A stretch of DNA of 64,000 nt. It comes from VXLM01 sp034421575 (GTDB taxonomy: Bacteria; Chloroflexota; Dehalococcoidia; Lucifugimonadales; VXLM01). The translations under genes were made by a program, and so were the position numbers. Every line of letters begins with the position of its first letter. Position 1 is the stretch's first letter. The notes below the pieces were generated by a model. It saw nothing but the letters and a program-made list of their open reading frames with translations, made no database searches and was not told the origin of the DNA. Shown here piece by piece: positions 56,861 through 64,000 of this stretch. Location of the stretch: contig DAOUKG010000035.1 in the NCBI GenBank assembly GCA_034421575.1, forward strand, positions 1-64,000, in the 5' to 3' direction.

Positions 56861-58579
56861 ATGATTTCGACTATGAAGTACCTGCTATTTTTCCTACTCG
56901 TGTTCTTGTCGCTTGGAGCGCTGGGTTGCGGGATGTCAAGCGAAGACAGCGATGAGGGCCTCACGTCTTCACTCGACTTCGCAGATACGGCCGGTGCTCC
57001 AGGTATGGCCGCTGCTCCCGCTGCTGCCCGCGCTGAAATGGCTCTCGCTGCCACCGAGGAGGCCATGCAGTCCGATGACGACTTGGGTGCTTTGGCCAGA
57101 TCGGTAGTCCAGTCGGCTTCCGCGCCTGGGGTGCTTGGGCCAGCCGGAGCGTCCGCGAAGATTGCTGCGGATCCGGCCGTCGCGGAGGATGGGAGCAACG
57201 AGACGCTTCCGGGTCGCGATACGGCCACGCTCGTGCAGCAGAGGCGGATCATCGTTCGGACGGTGGACATGGGCGTCCTCGTGGACGACGTTGGGGAGTC
57301 GATCGACGCAATCGGCGGCGTGGCAGAGGAAATGGGAGGCTGGCTCGTGTCGTCCTCCCGAGCGGAGGAGCATCGAGGATTCGTGTCCATCCGCGTGCCC
57401 GCGGAAAGGCTTGAGGAGGCGATCCTCCGGCTAAGGTCGATGGCGCAGGACGTCAAGAGCGAGATCACCTCCAGCAGGGATGTTACTGACGAATACTACG
57501 ACATTCAGGCGCGCCTCACGAACCTGGAGGCCACCGAGGGGGCGCTAATCAAGCTGCTCGACCGGGCTGAAAAGGTCGAGGACGCGCTCTCCATCCAGGA
57601 GTCGTTGAGCCAGGTCCAGGAGGATATCGAGCGTCTGCAGGGACGCATCAAGCTCCTGGAGCAGACGGCGGCGTATTCCCTCATCAACGTGAGCCTGGAG
57701 TTGGTCAAGGGCAAGATGAGCATCGACGCGGGTGAGGACAAGTCGACCGCAGTGGATGAGCCGGTAAGGTTCCGCGCCACGTTCACTCCGCCGCCTGATA
57801 TTGAAGAGTTCACCTTCACGTGGGACTTCGGGGACGGGTCGCATCCGGTCAGCAGCAATAGGACGGCCCCGACGCAGAACGCCTCGGAGAGGGTGACCGC
57901 AACGATCACGCACGTATTCGCAGACGAGCGGGACTCCCCGTATATCGCACAGATCAAGATGTCCGGTTACGGAGAGGCCGGTGAGTTCGAGGGAGAGGAC
58001 ACTGTCATCGTGACGGTGTCGCGCGCGCCCGCCATCGAGGTCTTTGCCGGTGAGCACTACTCAATTGAGGCGGGAGAGACCGTGCAGTTCAGCGGGTCGT
58101 TCACCCGTCCGAGCGAACTCAGAGACGTCAAGTATGTCTGGGATTTCGGTGACGGGTCAGATCCTGCAAGAGGCTCAGTGCTTGAAGGGGCTACGACGGT
58201 CGTCGCCTCCCATACCTATGAGAATCATCGCCCGTACTCGTACGACGTGCGGCTCACGATCATGGCGCAGAGCGACGCTGGACTCGTGGAAAAGTCGTCT
58301 ATGGCAACCGTGTTCGTCTCTGAACCCCTGGGCTGGACCATCGGGGGTTGGGAAGTAGGGGACCAGTTGAAGGGGGCCGTTCGGTCGCTATCCGCCGTTG
58401 TTTTGGGCCTTGTAACCCTGGGAATCTGGGTAGCCATATTCTCGCCGGTGTGGGGCGCGGTCGTGATCGTGGTGTTCTTCGTGGTGCGCCGGAGGCGGGC
58501 AAACGCTCCTCATCAGACTGACCCGGACTCCGAACTTGAAGAGGATGTCGATGGAGACTCCGGCGAGTCGGAGGAATAG
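56861..58579 (+). CDS. DUF4349 lipoprotein carrying two PKD domains and a C-terminal span
   Basis: A 572-residue envelope protein. After MISTMKYLLFFLLVFLSLG comes a lipobox-like 'ALGC'. A low-complexity Ala/Ser region follows to about 120. Residues about 125-285 are DUF4349: 'QRRIIVRTVDMGVLVDDV', 'EEMGGWLVSSS', 'RVPAERLEEAI' and a coiled coil 'LTNLEATEGALIKLLDRAEKV'. Two PKD domains (about 287-385 and 390-490) carry the signatures 'FTWDFGDGS' and 'YVWDFGDGS'. A transmembrane helix near 525-548, a basic 'RRRR' stop and an acidic tail end the protein. In ordinary DUF4349 proteins the span follows the coiled coil directly, so the PKD pair is inserted. GGAGG lies ten bases before ATG 56861. Confidence 0.82.
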   Translation: MISTMKYLLFFLLVFLSLGALGCGMSSEDSDEGLTSSLDFADTAGAPGMAAAPAAARAEMALAATEEAMQSDDDLGALARSVVQSASAPGVLGPAGASAKIAADPAVAEDGSNETLPGRDTATLVQQRRIIVRTVDMGVLVDDVGESIDAIGGVAEEMGGWLVSSSRAEEHRGFVSIRVPAERLEEAILRLRSMAQDVKSEITSSRDVTDEYYDIQARLTNLEATEGALIKLLDRAEKVEDALSIQESLSQVQEDIERLQGRIKLLEQTAAYSLINVSLELVKGKMSIDAGEDKSTAVDEPVRFRATFTPPPDIEEFTFTWDFGDGSHPVSSNRTAPTQNASERVTATITHVFADERDSPYIAQIKMSGYGEAGEFEGEDTVIVTVSRAPAIEVFAGEHYSIEAGETVQFSGSFTRPSELRDVKYVWDFGDGSDPARGSVLEGATTVVASHTYENHRPYSYDVRLTIMAQSDAGLVEKSSMATVFVSEPLGWTIGGWEVGDQLKGAVRSLSAVVLGLVTLGIWVAIFSPVWGAVVIVVFFVVRRRRANAPHQTDPDSELEEDVDGDSGESEE

Positions 58580-58596
58580 GCGGCTAGCCGGAGCGT

Positions 58597-59079
58597 ATGA
58601 CACTCGTACGACACTTCACCGCGACGGCGTTTGTCGTTCATGAGGACAGCGTTGCGCTCCACTGGCACCCGAAGGTGAAGGCATGGCTCCCTCCCGGGGG
58701 GCACATCGAAGAGAATGAGGACCCCGTGCAGGCCGCTCTCCGCGAAGTACACGAGGAGACCGGCCTGCACGCGGAGATCGTTCCGACGAGCGAAATCATC
58801 GATCTCAGCTACCCTACGCAGGTGCTCCCGCCGTTCACCATCATGGTGGAGGACATCGACGACCCCGTACAGGGGTTTCACAACCACATTGACATGATCT
58901 ACTTCTGCCGTCTCTCCGGCCCGTCTGAGCCGCTCAACGAAGGCTGGCAATGGGTGTCGAGGGAAGACATAGCTGACTCGGCGCCACTAACGCTCCAGGA
59001 CGGCAGGCGAGAGGTCCCTCCGGAAGACGTACGAACTTTGGCGCTTCATGCGTTTCGGGTGGTGGGAGAGCACCAGTAA
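58597..59079 (+). CDS. Nudix hydrolase
   Basis: A 160-residue Nudix enzyme. The Nudix box 'GGHIEENEDPVQAALREV' plus 'HEETGL' (about 34-57) is intact. 'FVVHEDSVALHWHPKVKAWLPPGGHI' precedes it. The length and the 'HIDMIYFCRLSG' strand are typical of small nucleotide-sugar or (d)NTP pyrophosphohydrolases. GGAG lies three bases before the ATG, 17 bases after the DUF4349 stop. A small protein gene follows after 17 bases. Confidence 0.9.
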   Translation: MTLVRHFTATAFVVHEDSVALHWHPKVKAWLPPGGHIEENEDPVQAALREVHEETGLHAEIVPTSEIIDLSYPTQVLPPFTIMVEDIDDPVQGFHNHIDMIYFCRLSGPSEPLNEGWQWVSREDIADSAPLTLQDGRREVPPEDVRTLALHAFRVVGEHQ

Positions 59080-59096
59080 AAGGGAGGGCTTTGAGT

Positions 59097-59300
59097 ATGC
59101 CGGAATTCAAGCAAGGCCATGTTGATCCGACAGAAGAAGAGGCCGAGATACAGCGGCAGATTGCTGAAGACCCCGATGATTCCGCGCACTGGAAGGACAA
59201 TACATCCGCTCGTCCGGCCATCGCGGTGGATCCGGAACTGGTGGAGTGGTCAAGTAAATCTCGGACGCCACTGCACAACTCATCCGACGATTCGAGATAG
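59097..59300 (+). CDS. Small acidic hypothetical protein
   Basis: A 67-residue acidic protein reading 'MPEFKQGHVDPTEEEAEIQ', then 'AEDPDDSAHWKD' and 'SARPAIAVDPELVEW'. GGGAGGG lies nine bases upstream of ATG 59097. The '..EDPDD..W.D....ARPA.EV.PELV' pattern recalls the linker of BrnA-type antitoxins and related short proteins, but the DNA-binding tail and a toxin partner are absent. It probably follows the Nudix gene in one transcript. Confidence 0.55.
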   Translation: MPEFKQGHVDPTEEEAEIQRQIAEDPDDSAHWKDNTSARPAIAVDPELVEWSSKSRTPLHNSSDDSR

Positions 59301-59320
59301 GACATTCGGAACGAAGCCGT

Positions 59321-59490
59321 CTCAACGTGAAACCCCTCACCCCACTGGATACCGGCCCCGTATCAGAGTACGGGGCAAGCTCTTCGCCGGTATGACGGTG
59401 GCTCTGTATGTCGAACGCCCTCACCCTAGCCCTCTCCCGCGAACGGGAGAGGGGATTAGATTCCCGCCTATGCGGGAATGACGGGTGAGA
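59321..59490. repeat. REP-type palindrome cluster
   Basis: Nested cruciform ATACCGG(CCCCGTA..TACGGGG..)CCGGTAT at 59349-59393, the same 45 bp as at 35038-35082. Then CCCTC/CGGGAGAGGG (59421-59456) and ATTCCCGCCTATGCGGGAAT (59460-59479). The remaining gap to 59549 has no gene. Confidence 0.6.
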
Positions 59491-59549
59491 CTTGCCTGTG
59501 TCGCGGCCAATTCATGGCGTAGTCAAAACGAATTGGTATTGGACGGCAT

Positions 59550-59579
59550 TTGTGCCATTCAATCGCGGCGGCATATAAT
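59550..59579 (+). promoter_or_regulatory. Promoter for tRNA-Leu
   Basis: TTGTGC, 18-base spacer, TATAAT (59574-59579), 51 bases upstream of the mature tRNA. Confidence 0.6.
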
Positions 59580-59630
59580 GGCGTAGCTTCCTCTAAAGTA
59601 CTGCCCCGCTTCGGACTGCGAGGTCGAGAG

Positions 59631-59716
59631 GCCCAGGTGGCGGAATGGTAGACGCGGCAGACTTAAAATCTGCTGTCCGAGAGGGCGTACAGGTTCAAGT
59701 CCTGTCCTGGGCACCA
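59631..59716 (+). tRNA. tRNA-Leu (anticodon UAA)
   Basis: Acceptor stem GCCCAGG pairs with CCTGGGC; discriminator A and encoded CCA end at 59716. The anticodon stem GCAGA/TCTGC encloses CTTAAAA, giving anticodon UAA. The long variable arm (class II) fits leucine, and GGTTCAAGTCC is the T-arm. It reads UUA and UUG codons, rare in this GC-rich sequence. Confidence 0.97.
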
Positions 59717-59758
59717 AACAGACAATCAACGATGGACCGCAACAGGTAGAGGCTACTC

Positions 59759-62700
59759 GTGCAGCAACTCTTCGGAATACCCACATTCTGGCTGGCGGTC
59801 GTTCTGCTTTGCATCCTGATCGCATTCGCGGTCATTATCGGATACTACGCGAGATTGCGACCTATCCTGGTCAAGCTCGGCATCAGAAACGTGCCGAGAC
59901 GCCTGGCGCAGAGCATCCTCATAACGATGGGGCTGATGCTGAGCACGACGATCATCGCCACGTCGCTGGGAATCGGCGACACGGTGACCAACTCAATCCG
60001 GGTGGACGCGCTGACGGCGCTTGGGCACACGGATGAGATCATCTCCTCTCCGCAGGCGCAACTCTTTGGGGGCGTGCACCTGCCGGACGGGGCCATCGAG
60101 GAAATCCGGCAGGTAGCGGCGGCGGACGATCGCATCGACGGTGTTATGCCGGTATTCCATGCGAGCCTGCCGACGATTGACCCGAGGACGACCAGAACGG
60201 AAGCCCAGATGCGTGTCACGGGGTACGATCCGAACGCGCAGGGGGGATTCGGGGACCTGGTGACGGCCAAGCCGGAGTGGGACGGCGGGTCGCAGGCCGG
60301 GAAGGTTGTGAAACTGTCCGACCTGCGGGCCACGAACACGGAAGAAAACGCGCGGAACGACGTATTCCTCAACGAAGACGCGGCACGCGAACTGAGCGCC
60401 AAGAAGGGCGACCGCGTCATCATCGTCACGCCGACGGATAGCTGGCAGATGAACGTGCTGGCAATAGTCCGGAACGGTGGGCTGGCGGGTGGAGGAGGGA
60501 GCAATCCCATCGCCATCGTTCGACTGGACCTTGCCCAGGCGATGATGGGTCAGCCCGGCAAGTATACTGAGGTGCTGATCTCGAACCGTGGAGGACTCGA
60601 GGGTGGACTCGATCTTTCGGATGAGGTCACTGGTTCCCTGAGACTGCGGTTCTCAGACCGGGAAACTGCGCAGGAAATCTACGAAATCCTTGGTGATCCC
60701 AGAGCACTCGCACTATATGACTTCGCCATCGAGGGGGAGAACGCCTCCCGCGATCTGCAGGATGACATCGCGGCCCTCCGGTCGGAGCTTGGCCGGGGGG
60801 CGATGTCGGACGACTTTATATCGCTCGTGGCGGACCGACAGTTCTCCTCGACGCTGGTGACCATTCTGATTCGCGGTGGACTGACGGTGGAGGCAGAGCG
60901 TTTGAATGCCCTGAACCTCGAGTTCTTCCGTCTTTCCGTCGATGACGTGAAGGCCGACCGGCTGGAACTCGCGGAGCAGACGGGGAGCCAGTTCATATCC
61001 CTGTTCTCGGTCTTCGGCTCGATCTCCATCATCGTCGGACTGCTCCTGATTTTCCTTGTCTTCGTCCTCCTTGCCGCAGCACGTTCTTCGGAGATCGGCA
61101 TGTCGCGAGCGGTTGGGATGAGGCAGGGCCACGTTGTTCAGATATTCACCTTTGAGGGAGTTTCCTACACGGTAGCCGCCGCACTGCTTGGAACGTTGGG
61201 CGGAGTGATCGCCAGCATCATCCTTGCAGGGTTCCTCCAGAATGTTGTTTCGGCGGAGCAGTTCACAATCCACAACAGCTTTACGATCCGGTCGGGGGTA
61301 ATCGCCTTCTGCGCGGGGATCATTCTCACGCTCGTGACGGTCTTCGTGTCCGCGTCGTGGGTCAGCCGTCTGAACATCATCGTGGCGATTCGCGGTCTGC
61401 GAGAGGAGACGGTGAAGAGGCGAGGAATTGCCGAACGCGTCCTCCGGCAGGGATGGCCCATCATGGTCCTGGGCGGAATCATCATCGTCTTGGGACTGGT
61501 CATCGATGAGGCTGTCTCGACGCTGGGCGTGGGGCTGAGCCTCTTCTACATAGGCGTCAGTGTCGTCGTCATCGGTGTGGGACAGCTGTTGCGAACGGTC
61601 TTGGGGCGCTCTGCGACGGCGGGCAGGGTTGTAGGCACCCTTGAAGGGCTATGCCTCCTGGTGTTCTGGTCGCTGCCGCTGGATACCTACGACGCTCTGG
61701 TCGGGGAGTTGGAAGCGGGGCCGGAGATATTCGTGCTGAGCGGCGTGGCGATGGTCGGGTCGGCGGTGTGGCTCATCATGAACAATACGCCGGTGATCGT
61801 AGCCATAGTGTACGGCGTACTGGGCAGGATCAACTCGCTGAAGGCCATTATGAGGACTGCCGTCGCCTATCCGATGGCCGCTCGATTCCTGACGGGTCTG
61901 ACGGTGGCGATGTTCGCAATGATCATCTTCAACCTGATGATCTTCGCCATCTTGAATAACCTCGGCAATCTCGCCCGCGAAGAGCCTACTCGCGTGACGG
62001 GTGGCTATGACATCACCGCCATTGTCAGTCCCGAAATCCCCATTGGAGACTTCAAGCAGACCCTCGCCGATGAGTCGATCGGGAGCCGGACGGACATCCA
62101 GGTTTATGCAGCCCAGGAAGTGAACAAGCGCGTCCATGACGCGGGAGGGTCGGTGCTGGTGCCGGTGGAGGCGAGACAGGTTGGAAGCGCCGACCTCGAG
62201 TTCAAGGCGCTGCAACTCATGGCCGTGGACGACACCTTCCTCGAGGCGAACGAATGGCGTGTGAGCCACTACGATCCGTCGAGGCTGCTCGGCTCCAACA
62301 ACACGAATCGGGACATGTGGCTGGCATTGCGGAGTGATCCTTCCCTTGCGATCCTGAACCACACCGCCCTGCCAAAGGACGACTCGTTCTCGCCAAACGA
62401 CCCGTTCGATCCCAATTTCGGAGGTTTCACGGCTGAGGGAATCACGGCCAGCGGGCCGAAGCGGATCAGACCGTTCGAGGTCGAGATTCGGCCCGTCGGG
62501 GGTGGGGAGCCAACGAAGCGAACGGTGATCGCGGTGCTCGAATCACTGGCGGACCAGCTTGCCATCGAGCAGCGCACAAGGGCCGACGCCTTGACGCAGG
62601 CACGGCCTGCGACGCTGTTCACCAGTGACGCTGTTCTGACCGAGATTTCCGATGTGCCGGTGCCCTTCACGACCTTCCATGTGCGAAGGAGCGGAAGGGG

Positions 62701-63220
62701 AGAAAAGAACGTCACGGCGGAGGACGTCGCGGCCCGCATGGAGACGGCGTTTATGGACCGAAGCATGGTCGCCGTATCGACAGAACGCGAGCTGCAACTC
62801 AGCCTTTCGCAGGATGACGCCTTCAATCAACTCTTCCAGGGGTTCATGGGCATAGGGCTCATAGTTGGCGTGGCGGCCATCGGCGTGCTTTCTTTCAGGG
62901 CCGTGGAAGAGCGGCGTCAGTCGATAGGGATGCTCCGCGCGCTGGGCTTCCGGGCGAAAATGGTGCTTATCCAGTTCCTGCTGGAGGCAACGTTCGTGAC
63001 GCTGATCGGGACGGTGCTCGGTCTCGCGCTGGGTACGATGACCTCCTGGAATATCTTCAACGAGCTTGCACAGCAGACGGACGGCCTGCGCTTCGATATC
63101 CCATGGATCAATGTCGCAATCATCGTGGGCGTGGCATGGGTCTTTTCGCTGGCTATGACCACGCTTCCCGCGCTGCAGGCCGGTCGCATCTACCCGGCCG
63201 AGGCCCTCCGTTACGAGTAA
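59759..63220 (+). CDS. Very large FtsX-like ABC permease
   Basis: A 1153-residue protein of the FtsX/MacB permease superfamily with duplicated layout. One span at about 8-28, then 'RNVPRRLAQSILITMGLMLSTTIIATSLGIGD' and a MacB-like extracytoplasmic domain (about 80-400). Three spans follow near 420-560 with 'AAARSSEIGMSRAVGMRQGHVVQIFTFEG' (FtsX motif), then a second set near 570-750, a second extracytoplasmic domain (about 755-1010), and a last FtsX unit 'VEERRQSIGMLRALGFRAKMVLIQFLLEAT' near 1055. The start is GTG 59759 with AGAGG close upstream. Its ATPase partner is not visible; it could be a LolCDE- or MacAB-like mechanotransmission system. Confidence 0.88.
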   Translation: MQQLFGIPTFWLAVVLLCILIAFAVIIGYYARLRPILVKLGIRNVPRRLAQSILITMGLMLSTTIIATSLGIGDTVTNSIRVDALTALGHTDEIISSPQAQLFGGVHLPDGAIEEIRQVAAADDRIDGVMPVFHASLPTIDPRTTRTEAQMRVTGYDPNAQGGFGDLVTAKPEWDGGSQAGKVVKLSDLRATNTEENARNDVFLNEDAARELSAKKGDRVIIVTPTDSWQMNVLAIVRNGGLAGGGGSNPIAIVRLDLAQAMMGQPGKYTEVLISNRGGLEGGLDLSDEVTGSLRLRFSDRETAQEIYEILGDPRALALYDFAIEGENASRDLQDDIAALRSELGRGAMSDDFISLVADRQFSSTLVTILIRGGLTVEAERLNALNLEFFRLSVDDVKADRLELAEQTGSQFISLFSVFGSISIIVGLLLIFLVFVLLAAARSSEIGMSRAVGMRQGHVVQIFTFEGVSYTVAAALLGTLGGVIASIILAGFLQNVVSAEQFTIHNSFTIRSGVIAFCAGIILTLVTVFVSASWVSRLNIIVAIRGLREETVKRRGIAERVLRQGWPIMVLGGIIIVLGLVIDEAVSTLGVGLSLFYIGVSVVVIGVGQLLRTVLGRSATAGRVVGTLEGLCLLVFWSLPLDTYDALVGELEAGPEIFVLSGVAMVGSAVWLIMNNTPVIVAIVYGVLGRINSLKAIMRTAVAYPMAARFLTGLTVAMFAMIIFNLMIFAILNNLGNLAREEPTRVTGGYDITAIVSPEIPIGDFKQTLADESIGSRTDIQVYAAQEVNKRVHDAGGSVLVPVEARQVGSADLEFKALQLMAVDDTFLEANEWRVSHYDPSRLLGSNNTNRDMWLALRSDPSLAILNHTALPKDDSFSPNDPFDPNFGGFTAEGITASGPKRIRPFEVEIRPVGGGEPTKRTVIAVLESLADQLAIEQRTRADALTQARPATLFTSDAVLTEISDVPVPFTTFHVRRSGRGEKNVTAEDVAARMETAFMDRSMVAVSTERELQLSLSQDDAFNQLFQGFMGIGLIVGVAAIGVLSFRAVEERRQSIGMLRALGFRAKMVLIQFLLEATFVTLIGTVLGLALGTMTSWNIFNELAQQTDGLRFDIPWINVAIIVGVAWVFSLAMTTLPALQAGRIYPAEALRYE

Positions 63221-63227
63221 CCGCGCG

Positions 63228-63425
63228 ATGGCGACCGACGAGCAGGTGCAACGGGTCCTGGAAGTCTACTACGACGGACTGTCGTGCCCCGAATGCGGCG
63301 CCTCCGTACGCATAGGCGAGTACGAGTGCGCCCACTGCGCGATGGACTTCGAAGTGCTCCTGCGTGAATGGGCCGCAAGAGTGGTTGATGGGCTTGAGGG
63401 TGATGATGTTGCTCAAAACACGTAG
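63228..63425 (+). CDS. Small zinc-ribbon protein
   Basis: A 65-residue protein with two CxxC pairs ('CPECGASV' and 'CAHCAMDF') 13 residues apart, a zinc ribbon. It starts seven bases after the FtsX-like stop, so it is likely in the same transcript. I do not recognise a family; ribbons of this kind are often protein-protein or nucleic-acid contacts. Confidence 0.7.
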   Translation: MATDEQVQRVLEVYYDGLSCPECGASVRIGEYECAHCAMDFEVLLREWAARVVDGLEGDDVAQNT

Positions 63426-63487
63426 AGTAGTTCAAGTGAACATTCCATGCCTTAGTTTGAAGAGCTACGCCTGCTAACTCATTACGT

Positions 63488-63517
63488 TTGACGTCCACCG
63501 TCAACAGGGCGTAGACT
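63488..63517 (+). promoter_or_regulatory. Promoter with overlapping operator for higBA
   Basis: TTGACG, 18-base spacer, TAGACT, ten bases before the higB ATG. The -35 box is the left arm of a perfect palindrome TTGACG-5-CGTCAA (63488-63504), the expected place for HigA autorepression. Confidence 0.6.
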
Positions 63518-63527
63518 GGTTTCAGTT

Positions 63528-63809
63528 ATGATTTCAGGTTATCGGGACAGGCGAACCGAGAGGTTCGCCCATGGGAATTTCGTCGCAGCATTTCAGGGAT
63601 TTGAACGGCAGGCAGCAAAGAGGCTATCAATTCTCAACGCTGCTCCTTCATTGGACGCTCTAAGGGCACTGCCAAGTAATCGATTGGAGACTCTCAGGGG
63701 CGATAGACAGGGGCAGTATTCCATCCGAATCAACCGGCAGTGGCGTATCTGCTTCACGTGGACAGAAGGCCGGGGTGCTGCCAACGTTGAGATAGTGGAC
63801 TATCACTAA
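63528..63809 (+). CDS. higB: HigB-family toxin (RelE/ParE superfamily)
   Basis: A 93-residue toxin of the plasmid-maintenance-system-killer type: 'GFERQAAKRLSILNAAPSLDALRALPSNRLETLRGDRQGQYSIRINRQWRICFTW', ending 'VEIVDYH'. The basic 'LRGDRQGQYSIRINRQWRICF' segment is the family hallmark; these ribonucleases cut mRNA on the ribosome. The antitoxin higA follows, but 136 bases away instead of the usual short gap, because a repeat element lies between them. Its stop codon lies inside the left 8-bp direct repeat. Confidence 0.88.
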   Translation: MISGYRDRRTERFAHGNFVAAFQGFERQAAKRLSILNAAPSLDALRALPSNRLETLRGDRQGQYSIRINRQWRICFTWTEGRGAANVEIVDYH

Positions 63810-63925
63810 GAGGCTGTCCAATAAATCAACCGAAACCGTTCGTGGTGAGCTTGTCGAACCATGAATTACACTTTCACCCTTCGACGGGCTCAGGGTGAAC
63901 GGAGCCCTTTTTGACCCTCACTAAG
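63803..63925. repeat. Family-1 MITE-like element inserted between higB and higA, with 8-bp direct repeats
   Basis: TCACTAAG occurs at 63803-63810 and again at 63918-63925. Between them lie 107 bases starting AGGCTGTCCAATAAATC and ending CCTTTTTGACCC, with the CGTTCGTGGTGAGCTTGTCG and CCCTTCGACGGGCTCAGG modules. The direct repeats have the form of a target-site duplication. Confidence 0.7.
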
Positions 63926-63944
63926 GGCGAGGAGAATGCGAATC

Positions 63945-64000
63945 ATGCTAAAGCGCGCTGTACATCCCGGGGAGATTTTGCGAGACGAACTCGTTGAAAT
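63945..64000 (+). CDS. higA: HigA-family antitoxin (partial, cut by window edge)
   Basis: Opens MLKRAVHPGEILRDELVE, the well-known HigA/VapI start (HPGE.L...L) that precedes the helix-turn-helix. AGGAG lies about ten bases before ATG 63945; an ATG at 63936 is too close to it. HigA binds HigB and represses the operon. Only 18 codons are visible. Confidence 0.85.
   Translation, partial: MLKRAVHPGEILRDELVE

Noticed and set aside
59631..59716. tRNA-Leu as an integration site for a genomic island
   Set aside because: No integrase gene and no repeated tRNA 3' end is visible downstream within the window.

Overview
The window is a 64 kb piece of GC-rich bacterial chromosome, with no rRNA, phage genes or CRISPR array. 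Genes sit on both strands in short operons. The mix is typical of free-living heterotrophic Chloroflexota, most likely a Dehalococcoidia/SAR202-like lineage: enolase-superfamily sugar-acid dehydratases, phytanoyl-CoA dioxygenase-like enzymes, an F420/FMN-type luciferase-like oxidoreductase, SDRs, a LarA-like enzyme, a fused FAD/Fe-S 2-hydroxyacid dehydrogenase and a mitochondrial-type aconitase. This assignment is inference from gene content; no 16S or ribosomal marker is present.

Layout. 0-7 kb: a catabolic region with two enolase-superfamily dehydratases, a Cof-type HAD phosphatase, a ribokinase, a LarA-like enzyme, a DUF1989 protein and an intact hicBA module. 7-18 kb: DNA polymerase I, a GreA carrying an extra N-terminal domain, the FAD/Fe-S dehydrogenase, a DapA-like aldolase, a decayed second hicAB module next to a HAD gene fragment, a HIT protein and lipoyl synthase. 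18-24 kb: a Nudix hydrolase (possibly leaderless), a small protein and a HAD hydrolase, a PhyH-like dioxygenase and a two-gene ABC exporter. 23.7-34.5 kb: three large paralogous proteins of about 650-690 residues that I cannot assign to a known family, accompanied by a PhyH-HEAT fusion protein, a methyltransferase and a chromate transporter. This is the best candidate for an undescribed system. 35-38.4 kb: glmS, plsC and cmk. 38.5-49.3 kb: a luciferase-like oxidoreductase, an epimerase with a 129-residue N-terminal extension, an SDR, a ferredoxin, aconitase, a VOC protein, a polyprenyl synthetase, an aldo/keto reductase and a P-loop kinase-like protein. 49.5-53.2 kb: a peptide/solute ABC importer (binding protein and two permeases, no ATPases here). 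53.4-64 kb: a membrane protein with an internal repeat, a bicupin, a THUMP methyltransferase, a DUF4349-PKD lipoprotein, Nudix, tRNA-Leu(UAA), a giant FtsX-type permease, a zinc-ribbon protein and a higBA module cut by the right edge.

Almost every intergenic gap above about 150 bp is filled with dispersed palindromic repeats. I can separate at least two MITE-like families with imperfect terminal inverted repeats (one ending GGGTGTCC/ACACCC, one ending TGTTCAG), REP-like palindromes, a third inverted-repeat element, and a set of 10-bp iterons preceded by ACAATAAC at three loci. One copy of the first family sits between higB and higA and is flanked by a perfect 8-bp direct repeat, which looks like a target-site duplication. 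Several genes have clear sigma70-type promoters (for example TTGACA-17-TAATAT before greA and TTGAAA-17-TATAAT before the ferredoxin), so the housekeeping promoter consensus is conventional.
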